A stretch of DNA of 31,061 bases from Nostocoides sp039812405 (lineage in GTDB: Bacteria > Actinomycetota > Actinomycetes > Actinomycetales > Dermatophilaceae): positions 1 through 31,061 of the forward strand of contig JBDIAL010000019.1 of assembly GCA_039812405.1 (NCBI GenBank). Reading direction: 5' to 3'. Both the position numbers and the translations under genes were made by a program. Below are positions 1 to 7,698 of this stretch, in pieces (positions within the stretch are counted from its first letter, which is position 1; every line of letters starts with the position of its first letter). A model generated the notes under the pieces. It saw only the letters and a program-made list of their open reading frames with translations. It did no database searches and was not told the origin of the DNA.

Positions 1-482
1 ACGTCGAGCAGCCGGGCGAGGACCTGGATCGGCAGGTCGGCGCTGATCTCCTCGATGAAGTCGAACTCCTCCTTCTCCAGCGCCGCGTCGATCGTCTGCC
101 TGGTCAGCTCGCGCAGAAACGCCTCGTAGTTGCGCATGAGGTTGCGCGGGCTGAACTCGCGCTGGATGAGCGACCGCAGCGCCTGGTGACGCGGCCCGTC
201 GGTCTCCAGGATCGAGCGCCGGGCGTCCCGCAGCTCGGGGGCGACCTCCTCGAGGTTGACGAACTCCTCGGAGGTGAAGGTCTCGGGGTCCCTCTCGACC
301 GACCAGATGTCGTCGTACCGGGTGACGGCCCAGAAGCCGCTCGCGTCCGACTCGTCGTTCCAATGGATGGGGTCCTCGGTCCGCAGGGTGTGGAACATCC
401 CCCACGGGCCGCCCTCGGCCGCGAACCGGTCGATGTCGGCGAGGTCGACCTCGTCGAGTGGCACAGGTGTCGGTTCGGTCAT
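1..482 (-). CDS. Cytochrome P450, N-terminal part (runs off the left edge)
   Basis: About 160 N-terminal residues of a bacterial class I cytochrome P450 are present; the ExxR and haem-Cys regions lie outside the window. Seen: a soluble N-terminus without membrane anchor (MTEPTPVPLDE), then WAVTRYDDIWSVERDPETF near residues 50-68, and the C-helix motif DGPRHQALRSLIQREFSPR near 95-113, which in this family packs on the haem propionates. The ATG at 482 is preceded by AGGAGA about 8 nt upstream. It starts 30 bp after the stop of the glutamine-synthetase-like gene on the same strand, so the two form an operon behind the operator at 1889-1902. Inference: it hydroxylates the substrate, or its gamma-glutamyl conjugate, in the amine pathway. 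Redox partners may follow to the left. Family assignment is firm, substrate unknown. Confidence 0.9.
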   Translation of the reverse strand, partial: MTEPTPVPLDEVDLADIDRFAAEGGPWGMFHTLRTEDPIHWNDESDASGFWAVTRYDDIWSVERDPETFTSEEFVNLEEVAPELRDARRSILETDGPRHQALRSLIQREFSPRNLMRNYEAFLRELTRQTIDAALEKEEFDFIEEISADLPIQVLARLLD

Positions 483-512
483 GGTGTCTCGGTGTCTCCT
501 GTCGAGGGCTGG

Positions 513-1865
513 TCAGAGGTGGTAGGTGTACTCGGTGAACTCCCAGTCGGTGATGTAGGACCGGAAGCGGCGGAGCTCGTCGCGCTTGTAGGCGACGAAG
601 GTCTCGACGAAGGTCTCCCCGAGCACCTGGGTCATCGCGGTGTCGGCCTCGAGCGCGTCGAGGGCCTCGTCGAGGTGGGTCGGCAGCATCGGGGAGCGCT
701 CGGGGTCGTAGCCGTAGCCGACGAGCGCCTCGCCCGGGTCGTCCTGCTCCCGCACCCCCAGGTATGCCGCGGCCAGCAGCCCCGCGGTGATGAGGTAGGG
801 GTTGGCGCTGGCGTCGCCGAGCCGCAGCTCGAGTCGGCTCGCGCCCCCGCGCTCCGGCGGGATGCGCACCATGGCCGAGCGGTTGTCCAGCCCCCAGTCG
901 ATGAGCCACGGCGCCAGCGTGTTGGGGCCGAACCGCTTGTAGGAGTTGATCGTCGGGTTGGCCAGGGCGGCGAGCGCCGGGGCGTGCCGGAGGATCCCGC
1001 CGATCGCCCAGTGGGCGCAGTCGGAGAGCCCGTCGGGGCTGCTCGGGTCGTCGAAGAGCGGACGGTCGTCGTCGGACCACATGGAGAAGTGGACGTGGAA
1101 GCCCGAGCCGCCCTCGTCGTTGAACGGCTTGGCCATGAACGTCGTGAGCTTGCCGAGGTGACGGGCCAGCTCCTTGACGGCGGCCTTGAACCGGTGGGCC
1201 CGGTCCGCCGAGTCGAGGGCCTCGGAGTGCCAGAGGTTGATCTCGAACTGCCCGGAGGAGAACTCGTGGTTGGCCGCGACGACCTCGATGCCGTAGTCGC
1301 CGAGCTGGCGCAGCGAGGACAGCAGGACGTTCTCGGGGTCACCGCGCAGGCCGGACACGTAGACGTTGCCGGTCTGCTCGCCGTATCGCGCCCAGCCGTT
1401 GGGGGCGCTCGCGCTCTGCTCGAGGACGTAGAACTCGAGCTCCGGGCCGCAGATCGGCCGCATCCCGAGCTGGGCGAACTGCCGCACGACCTCCTTGAGC
1501 ACCTGTCGGGGGCTCTCCGCCGAGGGGGAGCCGTCCGGGTTGAAGACATCGGCGATGCAGTGGGCGACGCCCGGCTCCCAGGGCACCGGCTGCATGGTCT
1601 CCAGGACCGGGAAGGCGACGATGTCGGGCAGCCCGTCGGACAGGCCCCCGCCGATGTCGACGACATCCCCGCCGGGCGTCGTGCCGTAGACCGAGCGACA
1701 GAACGCCACCCCGCCACCCACGGTCCGGCTGAACCGGTTGACCAGGACGTCCCGACCTCGGTCGGTGCCGATGATGTCGCTGTAGCCGAGACGGACGACG
1801 TCGATGTTCGCCGCGACGAGCTCGGCCTGGGCGTCGGCCAGCCCCGAGGTGTCGAAATGAGCCAT
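513..1865 (-). CDS. Glutamine synthetase-like gamma-glutamyl-amine ligase
   Basis: A 450-residue member of the glutamine synthetase family, nearer to the gamma-glutamylpolyamine/ethanolamide synthetases (PuuA, GlnA3, GlnA4) than to GlnA1. Expected reaction: L-glutamate + ATP + amine to gamma-glutamyl-amide + ADP + Pi. Seen: the metal/glutamate motif GPELEFYVLE, NHEFSSGQFEINLWH, the ATP-region motif KPFNDEGGSGFHVHFSMW, NSYKRFGPN, the NRSAMVRIP loop and NPYLITAGLL. All standard catalytic blocks look intact. The ATG at 1865 is chosen because GGAGG sits 6 nt upstream; two in-frame ATGs further up would place that SD inside the coding region. It is transcribed from TTGTCA-17-TATTGT (1929 to 1901) under the operator at 1889-1902, with the P450 downstream. 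The GATase-fold hydrolase at 3550-4284 is the natural partner to reverse the conjugation. The amine is not identifiable from sequence. Confidence 0.88.
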   Translation of the reverse strand: MAHFDTSGLADAQAELVAANIDVVRLGYSDIIGTDRGRDVLVNRFSRTVGGGVAFCRSVYGTTPGGDVVDIGGGLSDGLPDIVAFPVLETMQPVPWEPGVAHCIADVFNPDGSPSAESPRQVLKEVVRQFAQLGMRPICGPELEFYVLEQSASAPNGWARYGEQTGNVYVSGLRGDPENVLLSSLRQLGDYGIEVVAANHEFSSGQFEINLWHSEALDSADRAHRFKAAVKELARHLGKLTTFMAKPFNDEGGSGFHVHFSMWSDDDRPLFDDPSSPDGLSDCAHWAIGGILRHAPALAALANPTINSYKRFGPNTLAPWLIDWGLDNRSAMVRIPPERGGASRLELRLGDASANPYLITAGLLAAAYLGVREQDDPGEALVGYGYDPERSPMLPTHLDEALDALEADTAMTQVLGETFVETFVAYKRDELRRFRSYITDWEFTEYTYHL

Positions 1866-1888
1866 GTAGACCTCCATGTCCACTAGTC

Positions 1889-1902
1889 GTTCGGGTCCGA
1901 AC
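1889..1902. promoter_or_regulatory. Predicted MarR operator at the glnA-like promoter
   Basis: GTTCGGGTCCGAAC has perfect 6-bp arms (GTTCGG/CCGAAC) around GT. It lies 24 bp upstream of the glnA-like ATG and overlaps the -10. It is the most symmetric of four matching sites in the window (others at 1960, 7699 and 7852). Repression by the MarR protein encoded at 2824-3411 is inferred. Confidence 0.75.
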
Positions 1903-1929
1903 AATATCGGGTGACTCGCCGGCTGACAA
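1901..1929 (-). promoter_or_regulatory. Predicted sigma-A-type promoter for the glnA-like/P450 operon
   Basis: On the minus strand TTGTCA (1929-1924) is followed after 17 nt by TATTGT (1906-1901). Both hexamers are close to the sigma-A/HrdB consensus. The -10 overlaps the palindrome at 1889-1902, an arrangement typical of repression. Confidence 0.55.
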
Positions 1930-1959
1930 GGCTTTCGCTCCGGCGGGATCTTGGGTATC

Positions 1960-1973
1960 GTACGGACCCGAAC
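1960..1973. promoter_or_regulatory. Predicted MarR operator upstream of the ADC-like gene
   Basis: On the minus strand it reads GTTCGGGTCCGTAC, one base from the site at 1889-1902. It lies 31 bp upstream of the ADC-like ATG and overlaps a -10-like TATCGT (1956-1961). The -35 is weak. It would autoregulate the marR-containing operon. Confidence 0.68.
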
Positions 1974-2004
1974 GATCACGTTGCCGACGACAAGGACCCA
2001 GGAC

Positions 2005-2805
2005 ATGGCTGCGCTCAACGGATTCTTCTACCCGCGGACCGGGCTGGGCACCGCCGGCGTCGTGCCCAGCCCGCCGTGGTACTACTCCGGAGACCTGCTG
2101 ACCGTGGAGTACCGCACCGACCCCGCCCGGGTCAAGGAGCTGCTCCCCGAGCCCCTCGAGCTCGCCGAGGAGGACCCCGGCGCGGTCGCCCTCATCTGGG
2201 CCGACTGGCAGTCGTGCTCCGGCAGCCGGGAGGAGCTCCTCGACCCGGTCCGCGCGCAGTACAAGGAGGCGTTCGTCGTCGTCCGCTGCTCGTTCCAGGG
2301 GACGACCTACTCCCGGTGCGTCTACATCTGGGTCGACAAGGACTTCGCCATCGCCCGCGGCATCCACCAGGGCTACCCGAAGAAGCTCGGCTCCATGTGG
2401 CAGACCCGCCCGCACCCGTTCAGCCAGGGGGCTCCGCAGATCGGTCCCGGCGGGGTCTTCGGCGCCACGCTGGCCGCCGGCGACCGGCGCCTCGCCGAGG
2501 CCGTCCTCACCATCACCGGCGAGTCGGACACCAACGGCTTCGTCAACGGTCACGCGATGGCCCACCACCGCATCCTGCCCGGCATCGAGGCCGGCAGCCC
2601 CGACGCATACAACGAGCTCATCTCCTCCGCGGGCGCCGAGTTCGAGCGGGGCCAGGCCTGGACCGGCGACGTCGACGTCCGCCTCTTCTCCTCCCCCACC
2701 GAGGAGCTCGACCGGCTCACCGTCGACGAGATCATCGGGGGCTACTACTGCCAGGTCGGCGTCGTGTGGAACGGAGGCCACTCGCTGGCCCGCCTCGTGC
2801 CGTGA
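2005..2805 (+). CDS. Acetoacetate decarboxylase-family protein
   Basis: A 266-residue protein of the acetoacetate decarboxylase (ADC) fold. Seen: PPWYYSGDLLTVEYRTDPARVKELLPEPL at residues 23-51, and GYPKKLGSM at 123-131, whose adjacent lysines K126/K127 match the Schiff-base lysine and its pKa-perturbing neighbour in clostridial Adc. Known: family members are beta-keto-acid decarboxylases or related Schiff-base aldolase-dehydratases. The substrate is therefore probably a keto acid from the surrounding pathway rather than acetoacetate, but this is inference. The ATG at 2005 is chosen because AAGGA sits 8 nt upstream and the operator at 1960-1973 then remains non-coding; an in-frame ATG at 1951 would read through the operator. 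First gene of an operon with marR, 18 bp apart, divergent from the glnA-like gene. Confidence 0.85.
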   Translation: MAALNGFFYPRTGLGTAGVVPSPPWYYSGDLLTVEYRTDPARVKELLPEPLELAEEDPGAVALIWADWQSCSGSREELLDPVRAQYKEAFVVVRCSFQGTTYSRCVYIWVDKDFAIARGIHQGYPKKLGSMWQTRPHPFSQGAPQIGPGGVFGATLAAGDRRLAEAVLTITGESDTNGFVNGHAMAHHRILPGIEAGSPDAYNELISSAGAEFERGQAWTGDVDVRLFSSPTEELDRLTVDEIIGGYYCQVGVVWNGGHSLARLVP

Positions 2806-2823
2806 GCCGGACATGAGTCGGCC

Positions 2824-3411
2824 ATGAGTCAGCTCTGGGACGGCTTCGAGCCCTCTTCTACACTGGAGGACATGTCGCCGTTCATCACACTGCGGGACAC
2901 CGAGTCGGCTGTCGAGGATCGAGTGGGCCACCTGCCCATCGACTACACCGCCATGCACGCGCTGTCGTCTCTGTACCGGGCCGCCAACGCGGTCCGCACC
3001 TACATGACCAACACCGTCCTGCGCGACAGGGACATCTCCTGGACGGGCTTCGTCGTGCTGTGGTCGGTCTGGATCCACGACGGCATGCCGACCTGGCAGG
3101 CGGCCGAGAGCGCGGGCATCTCCAAGGCGACCCTCACGGGCGTGGTGCGCACCCTGGAGGCCCGCGGCTGGATCATCCGCACCGTCGACACCCACGACCG
3201 GCGCCTGATCAACCTCGCCCTGACCGACGACGGACGACGGCTCATGGAGGACATCTTCCCGGCGTTCAACTCCGTGGAGGCCGACGTCGTCTCCCACCTG
3301 GCCGACGGCCGGATCAAGGAGCTGACCGAGAGCCTGCGGTGCATCGTCGAGCGGATCGAGGAGCTCGACCCCGTGGACCCGCTGGACCACGCCTCCGCCC
3401 GGACCGCCTGA
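2824..3411 (+). CDS. MarR family transcriptional regulator
   Basis: A 195-residue winged-helix regulator. Seen: a helix-turn-helix at about residues 90-115 (PTWQAAESAGISKATLTGVVRTLE) followed by the wing signature DTHDRRLINLALTDDG (122-137), the DxR(R/A) hallmark of MarR proteins. Helical dimerisation segments lie on both sides. The start is uncertain: ATG 2824 has no obvious SD, while ATG 2872 (MSPFITL) follows GGAGGA with only a 1-2 nt gap and a -10-like TACACT (2859-2864), giving 179 residues. It lies 18 bp after the ADC-like gene. Inference: it represses the four promoters carrying the GTTCGG-NN-CC palindrome, including its own, and is released by the pathway substrate or an intermediate. 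Confidence 0.88.
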   Translation: MSQLWDGFEPSSTLEDMSPFITLRDTESAVEDRVGHLPIDYTAMHALSSLYRAANAVRTYMTNTVLRDRDISWTGFVVLWSVWIHDGMPTWQAAESAGISKATLTGVVRTLEARGWIIRTVDTHDRRLINLALTDDGRRLMEDIFPAFNSVEADVVSHLADGRIKELTESLRCIVERIEELDPVDPLDHASARTA

Positions 3412-3432
3412 CCCCCTGGACCGCCCGACCCC

Positions 3433-3469
3433 CTGCATGAATGCGACCCAATTGGACAGTCTCATGCAG
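3433..3469. repeat. 37-bp palindromic element, copy 1
   Basis: The element has 8-bp perfect ends (CTGCATGA at 3433-3440, TCATGCAG at 3462-3469) and an AT-richer interior centred near CAATTG. The reverse complement matches 35 of 37 positions of copy 2 (27025-27061). It sits in the 138-bp gap between the convergent marR and hydrolase genes. The rest of the gap shows only a weak hairpin (CAGCCGC...GCGGCTG). Function unknown: dispersed repeat, protein-binding site or bidirectional terminator are all possible. Confidence 0.8.
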
Positions 3470-3549
3470 CTGCAGCCGCATTGGCGGTCTCGCGCGGCTG
3501 GGCCGGGCCAGGCGGAGACGAACCGGCCGCGTCGGGCGGGAGGCCGGAC

Positions 3550-4284
3550 TCAGGCAGAGGCGGACCGTGAGGCCTCGACGAGGGCGCTGAAGATCGCCGC
3601 CTGACGCGGGTCGATGCCCGCCGTGTCCTCCGGGTGCCACTGGACGCCGAGGAACCAGCCCCCGGAGGCCGGGCGTCCCACGGCCTCGATCGTCCCGTCC
3701 TCGGCCCGCGCCCACACCGCCGCCCCGTCGGCGAGCCGGTCGATCGACTGGTGGTGGTAGCAGGAGATCTCCAGCGTCTCGCCCCCGACGACCTCGGCGA
3801 GCGGCGCCGTCGGGTCGACGGCGATGACGTGCACGCGGTGCCGGTGGTCGGTCCCGCCGGTCGTCGCCGCGTCCATGTGCGCGTGGAGCGACCCTCCACC
3901 GGCCACGTTGACGACTTGGAGCCCACGGCACACCGCGAGCAGCGGCTTCCCCGTGCCGAGGGCCCATCGGGCGACGGCGAGGTCGAAGGCGTCCTGCTCC
4001 TCGTCCACGTCGTAGTGCTCCGGGTGCAGCTCGTCGCCGGTCCAGCGGGGCGACAGGTCTCCCCCGCCGGGCAGCAGGACCCCGTCGACGAACCCCAGCC
4101 GCTCTCCCACGGCGCTCGGGTCGACGACCGCCCCCGGCGCGGACGGGTGGACGACGAACGGCTCACCGCCGGCGGCATACACCGCCTCGACGAGGGCTCG
4201 TGCGGTCACCTCCGCGCCGTATCGCAGGGCGGAGGCCGACTCGGAGAACCGAGCCGGCATGGCGATGACGGGGCGTCGGTTCAC
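3550..4284 (-). CDS. Gamma-glutamyl-amine hydrolase, class I GATase fold (PuuD-like, peptidase C26)
   Basis: A 244-residue class I glutamine-amidotransferase-like hydrolase. Seen: the N-terminal RPVIAMP strand typical of the PuuD group, LLPGGGDLSP (70-79), the nucleophile elbow AVCRGLQVVN with C119, and GVQWHPED with H217 and E219 completing the triad. Known: PuuD releases GABA from gamma-glutamyl-GABA, and AtdA2-type relatives accompany aniline glutamylation. Inference: it removes the gamma-glutamyl group attached by the ligase at 513-1865. The GTG at 4284 overlaps the stop of the FAH-fold gene by 4 nt (GTGA), indicating translational coupling; the internal ATG would delete the conserved first strand. 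Last gene of the four-gene minus-strand operon that begins at 7664. Confidence 0.88.
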   Translation of the reverse strand: MNRRPVIAMPARFSESASALRYGAEVTARALVEAVYAAGGEPFVVHPSAPGAVVDPSAVGERLGFVDGVLLPGGGDLSPRWTGDELHPEHYDVDEEQDAFDLAVARWALGTGKPLLAVCRGLQVVNVAGGGSLHAHMDAATTGGTDHRHRVHVIAVDPTAPLAEVVGGETLEISCYHHQSIDRLADGAAVWARAEDGTIEAVGRPASGGWFLGVQWHPEDTAGIDPRQAAIFSALVEASRSASA

Positions 4285-5141
4285 GGCTGCGGCGGTGCCG
4301 GCTTGCGGATGCCGCGGAACTCCCAGTCGCCGCCCTTGGCCGTCGAGAGCACCTCCTCGCTCTCCGTCGGCTGCGCGCCGACGTCGGTGCGGATCGGTGT
4401 GGGGCCCGTCACGATGTGGTTGCGCAGCGTGCCGAGGCCCTCGACCTCCACCTCGACGACGTCGCCGGGGTAGACCGTCCGGGAGATCGCGGGAGTGCCC
4501 GACAGCAGCAGGTCACCGGGCTGGAGGGTGATCGTCCGGGCGATGTCCGCGACGAGGTAGTGCATGTCCCACTCCATCTCGTCTGTCGTGCCGTCCTGCT
4601 TCACCTCGCCGTTGACGAGGGTGCGGATCCGCTTGCCCCGGAAGTCCCAGCCCTCGACGATGCCCGGCCCGACGGGGCACAGCGTGTCGGCGCCCTTGAC
4701 CCGCAGCATCGACCCCGAGTCGGTGTCGCGGAAGTCGTGGAGGCCGTAGTCGTTGGCCACCGTGTAGCCGCGGATGTAGTCACCCGCGTCCGCAGGCGCG
4801 ATGTTGCGGGCGGTGCGGCCGATGACGATGGCGATCTCCCCCTCGTAGTTGAGCCACTTGCACCCCTCGGGGCGCACGACGGCCGCGTCGTGGGCGTTGA
4901 GCGAGGACACCGGCTTGTGGAAGTACGTCGGCGCCTTGGGCAGGGCCGTCTGGAGCTCCTCGACCCGGCTGAGGTAGTTGAGGTGGACGCAGACGATCTT
5001 GCTCGGCGTCACCGGGGGCAGGTGGGTCGCGTCCGCGATCGCGATGCGGCGGCCGTCGCCGGCGACGAGCTCGTCGCCGTCGACGCGGACGTCGACGGCA
5101 TTGCCGTCGAGGAGGATCCGGCGGTACTCGGTCGTGGTCAT
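4281..5141 (-). CDS. Fumarylacetoacetate hydrolase-family enzyme (HpaG-like hydratase/isomerase/decarboxylase)
   Basis: A 286-residue single-domain FAH-superfamily protein. Seen: the metal-binding triad E100-x-E102 in LNYEGEIAIVIGR and D131 in VANDYGLHDFR, followed by GADTLCPVGPG, NGEVKQDGTT and GDLLLSGTP, all typical of the HpcE/HpaG and 2-oxo-hydratase/isomerase branch. Known: such enzymes isomerise or decarboxylate the dicarboxylate made after extradiol cleavage and semialdehyde oxidation; enteric HpaG has two such domains fused, whereas this is one. The ATG at 5141 has CAGGAG 7 nt upstream. It lies 85 bp downstream of the HpaD-like gene across a perfect hairpin (5174-5199) and overlaps the hydrolase gene. 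It likely acts third in the meta-cleavage branch. Confidence 0.87.
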   Translation of the reverse strand: MTTTEYRRILLDGNAVDVRVDGDELVAGDGRRIAIADATHLPPVTPSKIVCVHLNYLSRVEELQTALPKAPTYFHKPVSSLNAHDAAVVRPEGCKWLNYEGEIAIVIGRTARNIAPADAGDYIRGYTVANDYGLHDFRDTDSGSMLRVKGADTLCPVGPGIVEGWDFRGKRIRTLVNGEVKQDGTTDEMEWDMHYLVADIARTITLQPGDLLLSGTPAISRTVYPGDVVEVEVEGLGTLRNHIVTGPTPIRTDVGAQPTESEEVLSTAKGGDWEFRGIRKPAPPQP

Positions 5142-5173
5142 GAGAGGGCTCCTGGGGGCTGGGGGCCGGGCAA

Positions 5174-5199
5174 TGGTATGCCGGGCGGCCGGCATACCA
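5174..5199 (-). other. Perfect intercistronic hairpin containing two GTATGCC words
   Basis: An 11-bp perfect stem (TGGTATGCCGG / CCGGCATACCA) with a 4-nt GCGG loop sits between the HpaD-like and FAH-fold genes of one operon. No T tract follows on the minus strand, so attenuation, 3' protection of the upstream message or a protein-binding site are more likely than full termination. Function inferred only. Confidence 0.65.
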
Positions 5200-5226
5200 G
5201 CCGCCCGGCTCTCGTCGTGGGTCGGG

Positions 5227-6180
5227 TCAGCCGGCCGCGGGCAGGTCGGGCCCGCCCGTCTGCCGGACGTACTCGGGGTCGGTCGGGGTGCGCCGCGAGC
5301 GGGGGAAGCCCTCCTCGGGCCGGTCGAACCAGTAGTGGACCTGGCCGGTGCCGATGGAGTTCTCGTACTCGCCGTACTGCCGGCCGGTCGCCGTGCAGTC
5401 GCCCTCGCCGAGCGCGCCGAGCATCATGAGGTAGTGGCCGAACCGGGCCTCCGGACGGTAGCGGTAGAACTCCGGCATCGTCTCGAGGACCTGGGCGTGG
5501 TCGCCCTCGCGGAACCACTCCATCCGCTGGGCGTCGGCCGCGACGGCCTCCGGGGTGAAGATGTGCTCGGACCCCGAGGCCTCGTGGTCGCGCAGCTGAC
5601 GCAGCGGCCAGAAGGTGTGCGAGAGGGCGCCCGAGGCGATGAGGACGACCTTGCGGTCGGACTTCTCGATGGCGTCGCCGAGCGCGCGCCCGAGGCGCAG
5701 GTTGTCCTCGGTGTCGGCCGTCTGGCACACCCCGATGGAGATCCAGCGCTTGTCGGGCAGGCCCTTGCCGAGGTACTCCCACAGGTTGGTCGTCGCGTAG
5801 AAGATCGGCAGGTAGTCGTCGTCGATGGCCGTGATGAAGGTGCTGTGGGCCGGCCCCTGCGCGGCGATGAGGTGCGCCAGCTCGGGGTCGCCCGGGAAGT
5901 CGTAGGGCCGGCGGACCATGCCGCGCGGGAGCTCCTCGGAGGTGAAGAGACCGGCCCGGCGCTGCTGCGCGGTGACGACGAACTCGACCGTCGTCGCCCA
6001 GTGCGAGTCGAGGACGACGACCGTGTCGTAGTCGAGGGTGTCGAACACGTCGCGACGCAGCTGTTCGAGCGCCGGGACGAGGGTCGTCTCCTCGCCGTGG
6101 TTGAGCTCCCGCCGGATGGTCTCCGGGAGCATGATCGTGGGAACGTGCGCGAGCAGTGCCGCGCCGACGACCTCACCCAT
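5227..6180 (-). CDS. Class III extradiol ring-cleavage dioxygenase (HpaD/HpcB-like, LigB superfamily)
   Basis: A 317-residue Fe(II) extradiol dioxygenase. Seen: the three expected metal ligands H12 (LLAHVPT), H60 (VVLDSHW) and E271 (YGEYENS), plus family blocks FTSEELPRGMVRRPYDFPGDPEL, LIASGALSHTFW (SLSH in enteric HpaD) and the C-terminal GTGQVHYWF. Known: HpaD/HpcB cleaves 3,4-dihydroxyphenylacetate between C2 and C3 to 5-carboxymethyl-2-hydroxymuconate semialdehyde. The neighbouring dehydrogenase and FAH-fold enzyme are the next two steps of that route. Odd: the segment corresponding, as I recall it, to LKLEYGTLVP of enteric HpcB reads LPIFYATTNL here, so the substrate may be a different catechol. 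ATG 6180 overlaps the upstream stop (TGATG). Confidence 0.88.
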   Translation of the reverse strand: MGEVVGAALLAHVPTIMLPETIRRELNHGEETTLVPALEQLRRDVFDTLDYDTVVVLDSHWATTVEFVVTAQQRRAGLFTSEELPRGMVRRPYDFPGDPELAHLIAAQGPAHSTFITAIDDDYLPIFYATTNLWEYLGKGLPDKRWISIGVCQTADTEDNLRLGRALGDAIEKSDRKVVLIASGALSHTFWPLRQLRDHEASGSEHIFTPEAVAADAQRMEWFREGDHAQVLETMPEFYRYRPEARFGHYLMMLGALGEGDCTATGRQYGEYENSIGTGQVHYWFDRPEEGFPRSRRTPTDPEYVRQTGGPDLPAAG

Positions 6181-7664
6181 CAGCTGTCCTTCCTGTCGGT
6201 GGTCCAGCCCGTCGGGGCGAAGACCGAGTTCTTGATGTTGGTGTAGAAGTCGAAGGACCAGATGCCGCCCTCGCGGCCGATGCCGGACTTGCCGTTGCCG
6301 CCGAAGGGGGCGCCGAGGTCGCGGACGAAGAAGCAGTTGACCCAGACCGTCCCGGCGTCGAGCCGGTCGCTCACCCGCTCGGCCCGGTCGCTGTCGCCGG
6401 TGAAGAGGGTGGCCGCGAGGCCGAACCGGGTCGCGTTGGCGAGCCGGACCGCCTCGTCCTCGGAGCCGAACGTCTCGACCGTGAGGACGGGGCCGAAGAC
6501 CTCCTCGGTGAGGATCTCGCTGCCGGGCTTGGCGTCCACGAGGATGGTCGGCCGGAAGTAGAGGCCGCCCAGCTCCTCGTTGGGCCCTCCCCCGAGGATG
6601 GGCCGGGCACCGTCGGCGATGGCCCGCTCGACGAAGCCGGCCATCTGGTCGAAGTGCCGGCGGTGGATGAGCGCGGAGACGTCCGTCTCCGCCTCTCGCG
6701 GGTCGCCCTGGACCAGGGCCGAGGCCTGCTCGGTCACCCGGGCCAGGAACTCGTCGGCGATCGTGTCCTGCACAAGTAGCCGGGCGCCCTTGAGGCAGAC
6801 CTGCCCGGCGTTGTCGAACTGCTCGACGGCGAGGTCGACGGCGAGGTCGAGGTCGGCGTCGTCGAAGACGACGAGGGGGGACTTCCCCCCGAGCTCGAAG
6901 GACAGGGGGACGATGTTCCTCGCCGCGGCCGTCGCGATGACCCCGGCGGTGGGCACCGACCCGGTGAAGCACAGCCGGTCGATCCCGGGATGGGAGGTGA
7001 GCGGGGCGCCGGCCTCGGCGCCCGTGCCCTGGACGACGTTGAAGACGCCGGGCGGCATGCCGGCCTCGGCGGTGATGTCGGCGAGCAGGGAGGCGGTGAG
7101 CGGGGCCCACTCCGGGGGCTTGGCCACGACGGTGTTGCCCGCGGCCAGCGCCGGGCCGATGCGCCAGGTGGCCAGCATGAGCGGGGCGTTCCACGGGGTG
7201 ATGATCGCGACGACCCCCGCGGGGTCGTAGGTGATCCGCTCCCGGTGGTCGCGCACCTCCATGTCGGGGTGGGCCAGCTGCTGCTCGGCGAAGTCGGCGA
7301 AGTAGCGGAAGTTCATGGCCACGCGCGGCATGACACCTCGGCGGTGGCTGCGCAGCAGCGAGCCGTTGTCGCGCGTCTCGACGAGGGCGAGGTCCTCGAC
7401 CCGGGCCTCGATGAGGTCGGCGACCCGACGCAGGATGGCGCTCCGCTCGGCGACCGGCAGGGCGGCCCAGGCCGGGAACGCGGCCCGAGCGGCGCGGACG
7501 GCGCGGTCGACCTCGTCGGACCGGCCGGCGCTCACCTGGGCGATGACCGTCTCGTCGATCGGGGACACGCTGTCGAAGGTCGTCTCCGACGCGACCCGCT
7601 GCCCGCCGATCCAGTGCCGCGTGTCCACCGACACACCCTCGATGACCGCCTGGAAATCCGACAT
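6180..7664 (-). CDS. Aldehyde dehydrogenase (HpaE-like semialdehyde dehydrogenase)
   Basis: A 494-residue NAD(P)-dependent aldehyde dehydrogenase. Seen: N159 in TPWNAPL (oxyanion hole), the general base E257 in FELGGKSPLVVF, FTGSVPTAG at the cofactor pocket, the nucleophile C290 in AGQVCLKG, and EVFGPVLTVE. In the order ALDH, HpaD-like, FAH-like it best fits 5-carboxymethyl-2-hydroxymuconate (or 2-hydroxymuconate) semialdehyde dehydrogenase. A PuuC-like role on a gamma-glutamyl aminoaldehyde is an alternative suggested by the ligase/hydrolase pair. ATG 7664 is supported by GGAGGAGAGGG upstream; the longer open frame would run into the operator. First gene of a four-gene operon (7664 to 3550) behind the operator at 7699-7712. 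Confidence 0.88.
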   Translation of the reverse strand: MSDFQAVIEGVSVDTRHWIGGQRVASETTFDSVSPIDETVIAQVSAGRSDEVDRAVRAARAAFPAWAALPVAERSAILRRVADLIEARVEDLALVETRDNGSLLRSHRRGVMPRVAMNFRYFADFAEQQLAHPDMEVRDHRERITYDPAGVVAIITPWNAPLMLATWRIGPALAAGNTVVAKPPEWAPLTASLLADITAEAGMPPGVFNVVQGTGAEAGAPLTSHPGIDRLCFTGSVPTAGVIATAAARNIVPLSFELGGKSPLVVFDDADLDLAVDLAVEQFDNAGQVCLKGARLLVQDTIADEFLARVTEQASALVQGDPREAETDVSALIHRRHFDQMAGFVERAIADGARPILGGGPNEELGGLYFRPTILVDAKPGSEILTEEVFGPVLTVETFGSEDEAVRLANATRFGLAATLFTGDSDRAERVSDRLDAGTVWVNCFFVRDLGAPFGGNGKSGIGREGGIWSFDFYTNIKNSVFAPTGWTTDRKDS

Positions 7665-7698
7665 CCGACCCTCTCCTCCGACCCTCTGCTCCGAGATC

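Noticed and set aside
1339..3465. Very long minus-strand open frame through the glnA-like, ADC and marR region (similar ones occur opposite or out of frame with most genes)
   Set aside because: It has Arg/Gly/Asp-rich low-complexity composition, no conserved motif, and fully overlaps well-supported genes in other frames.
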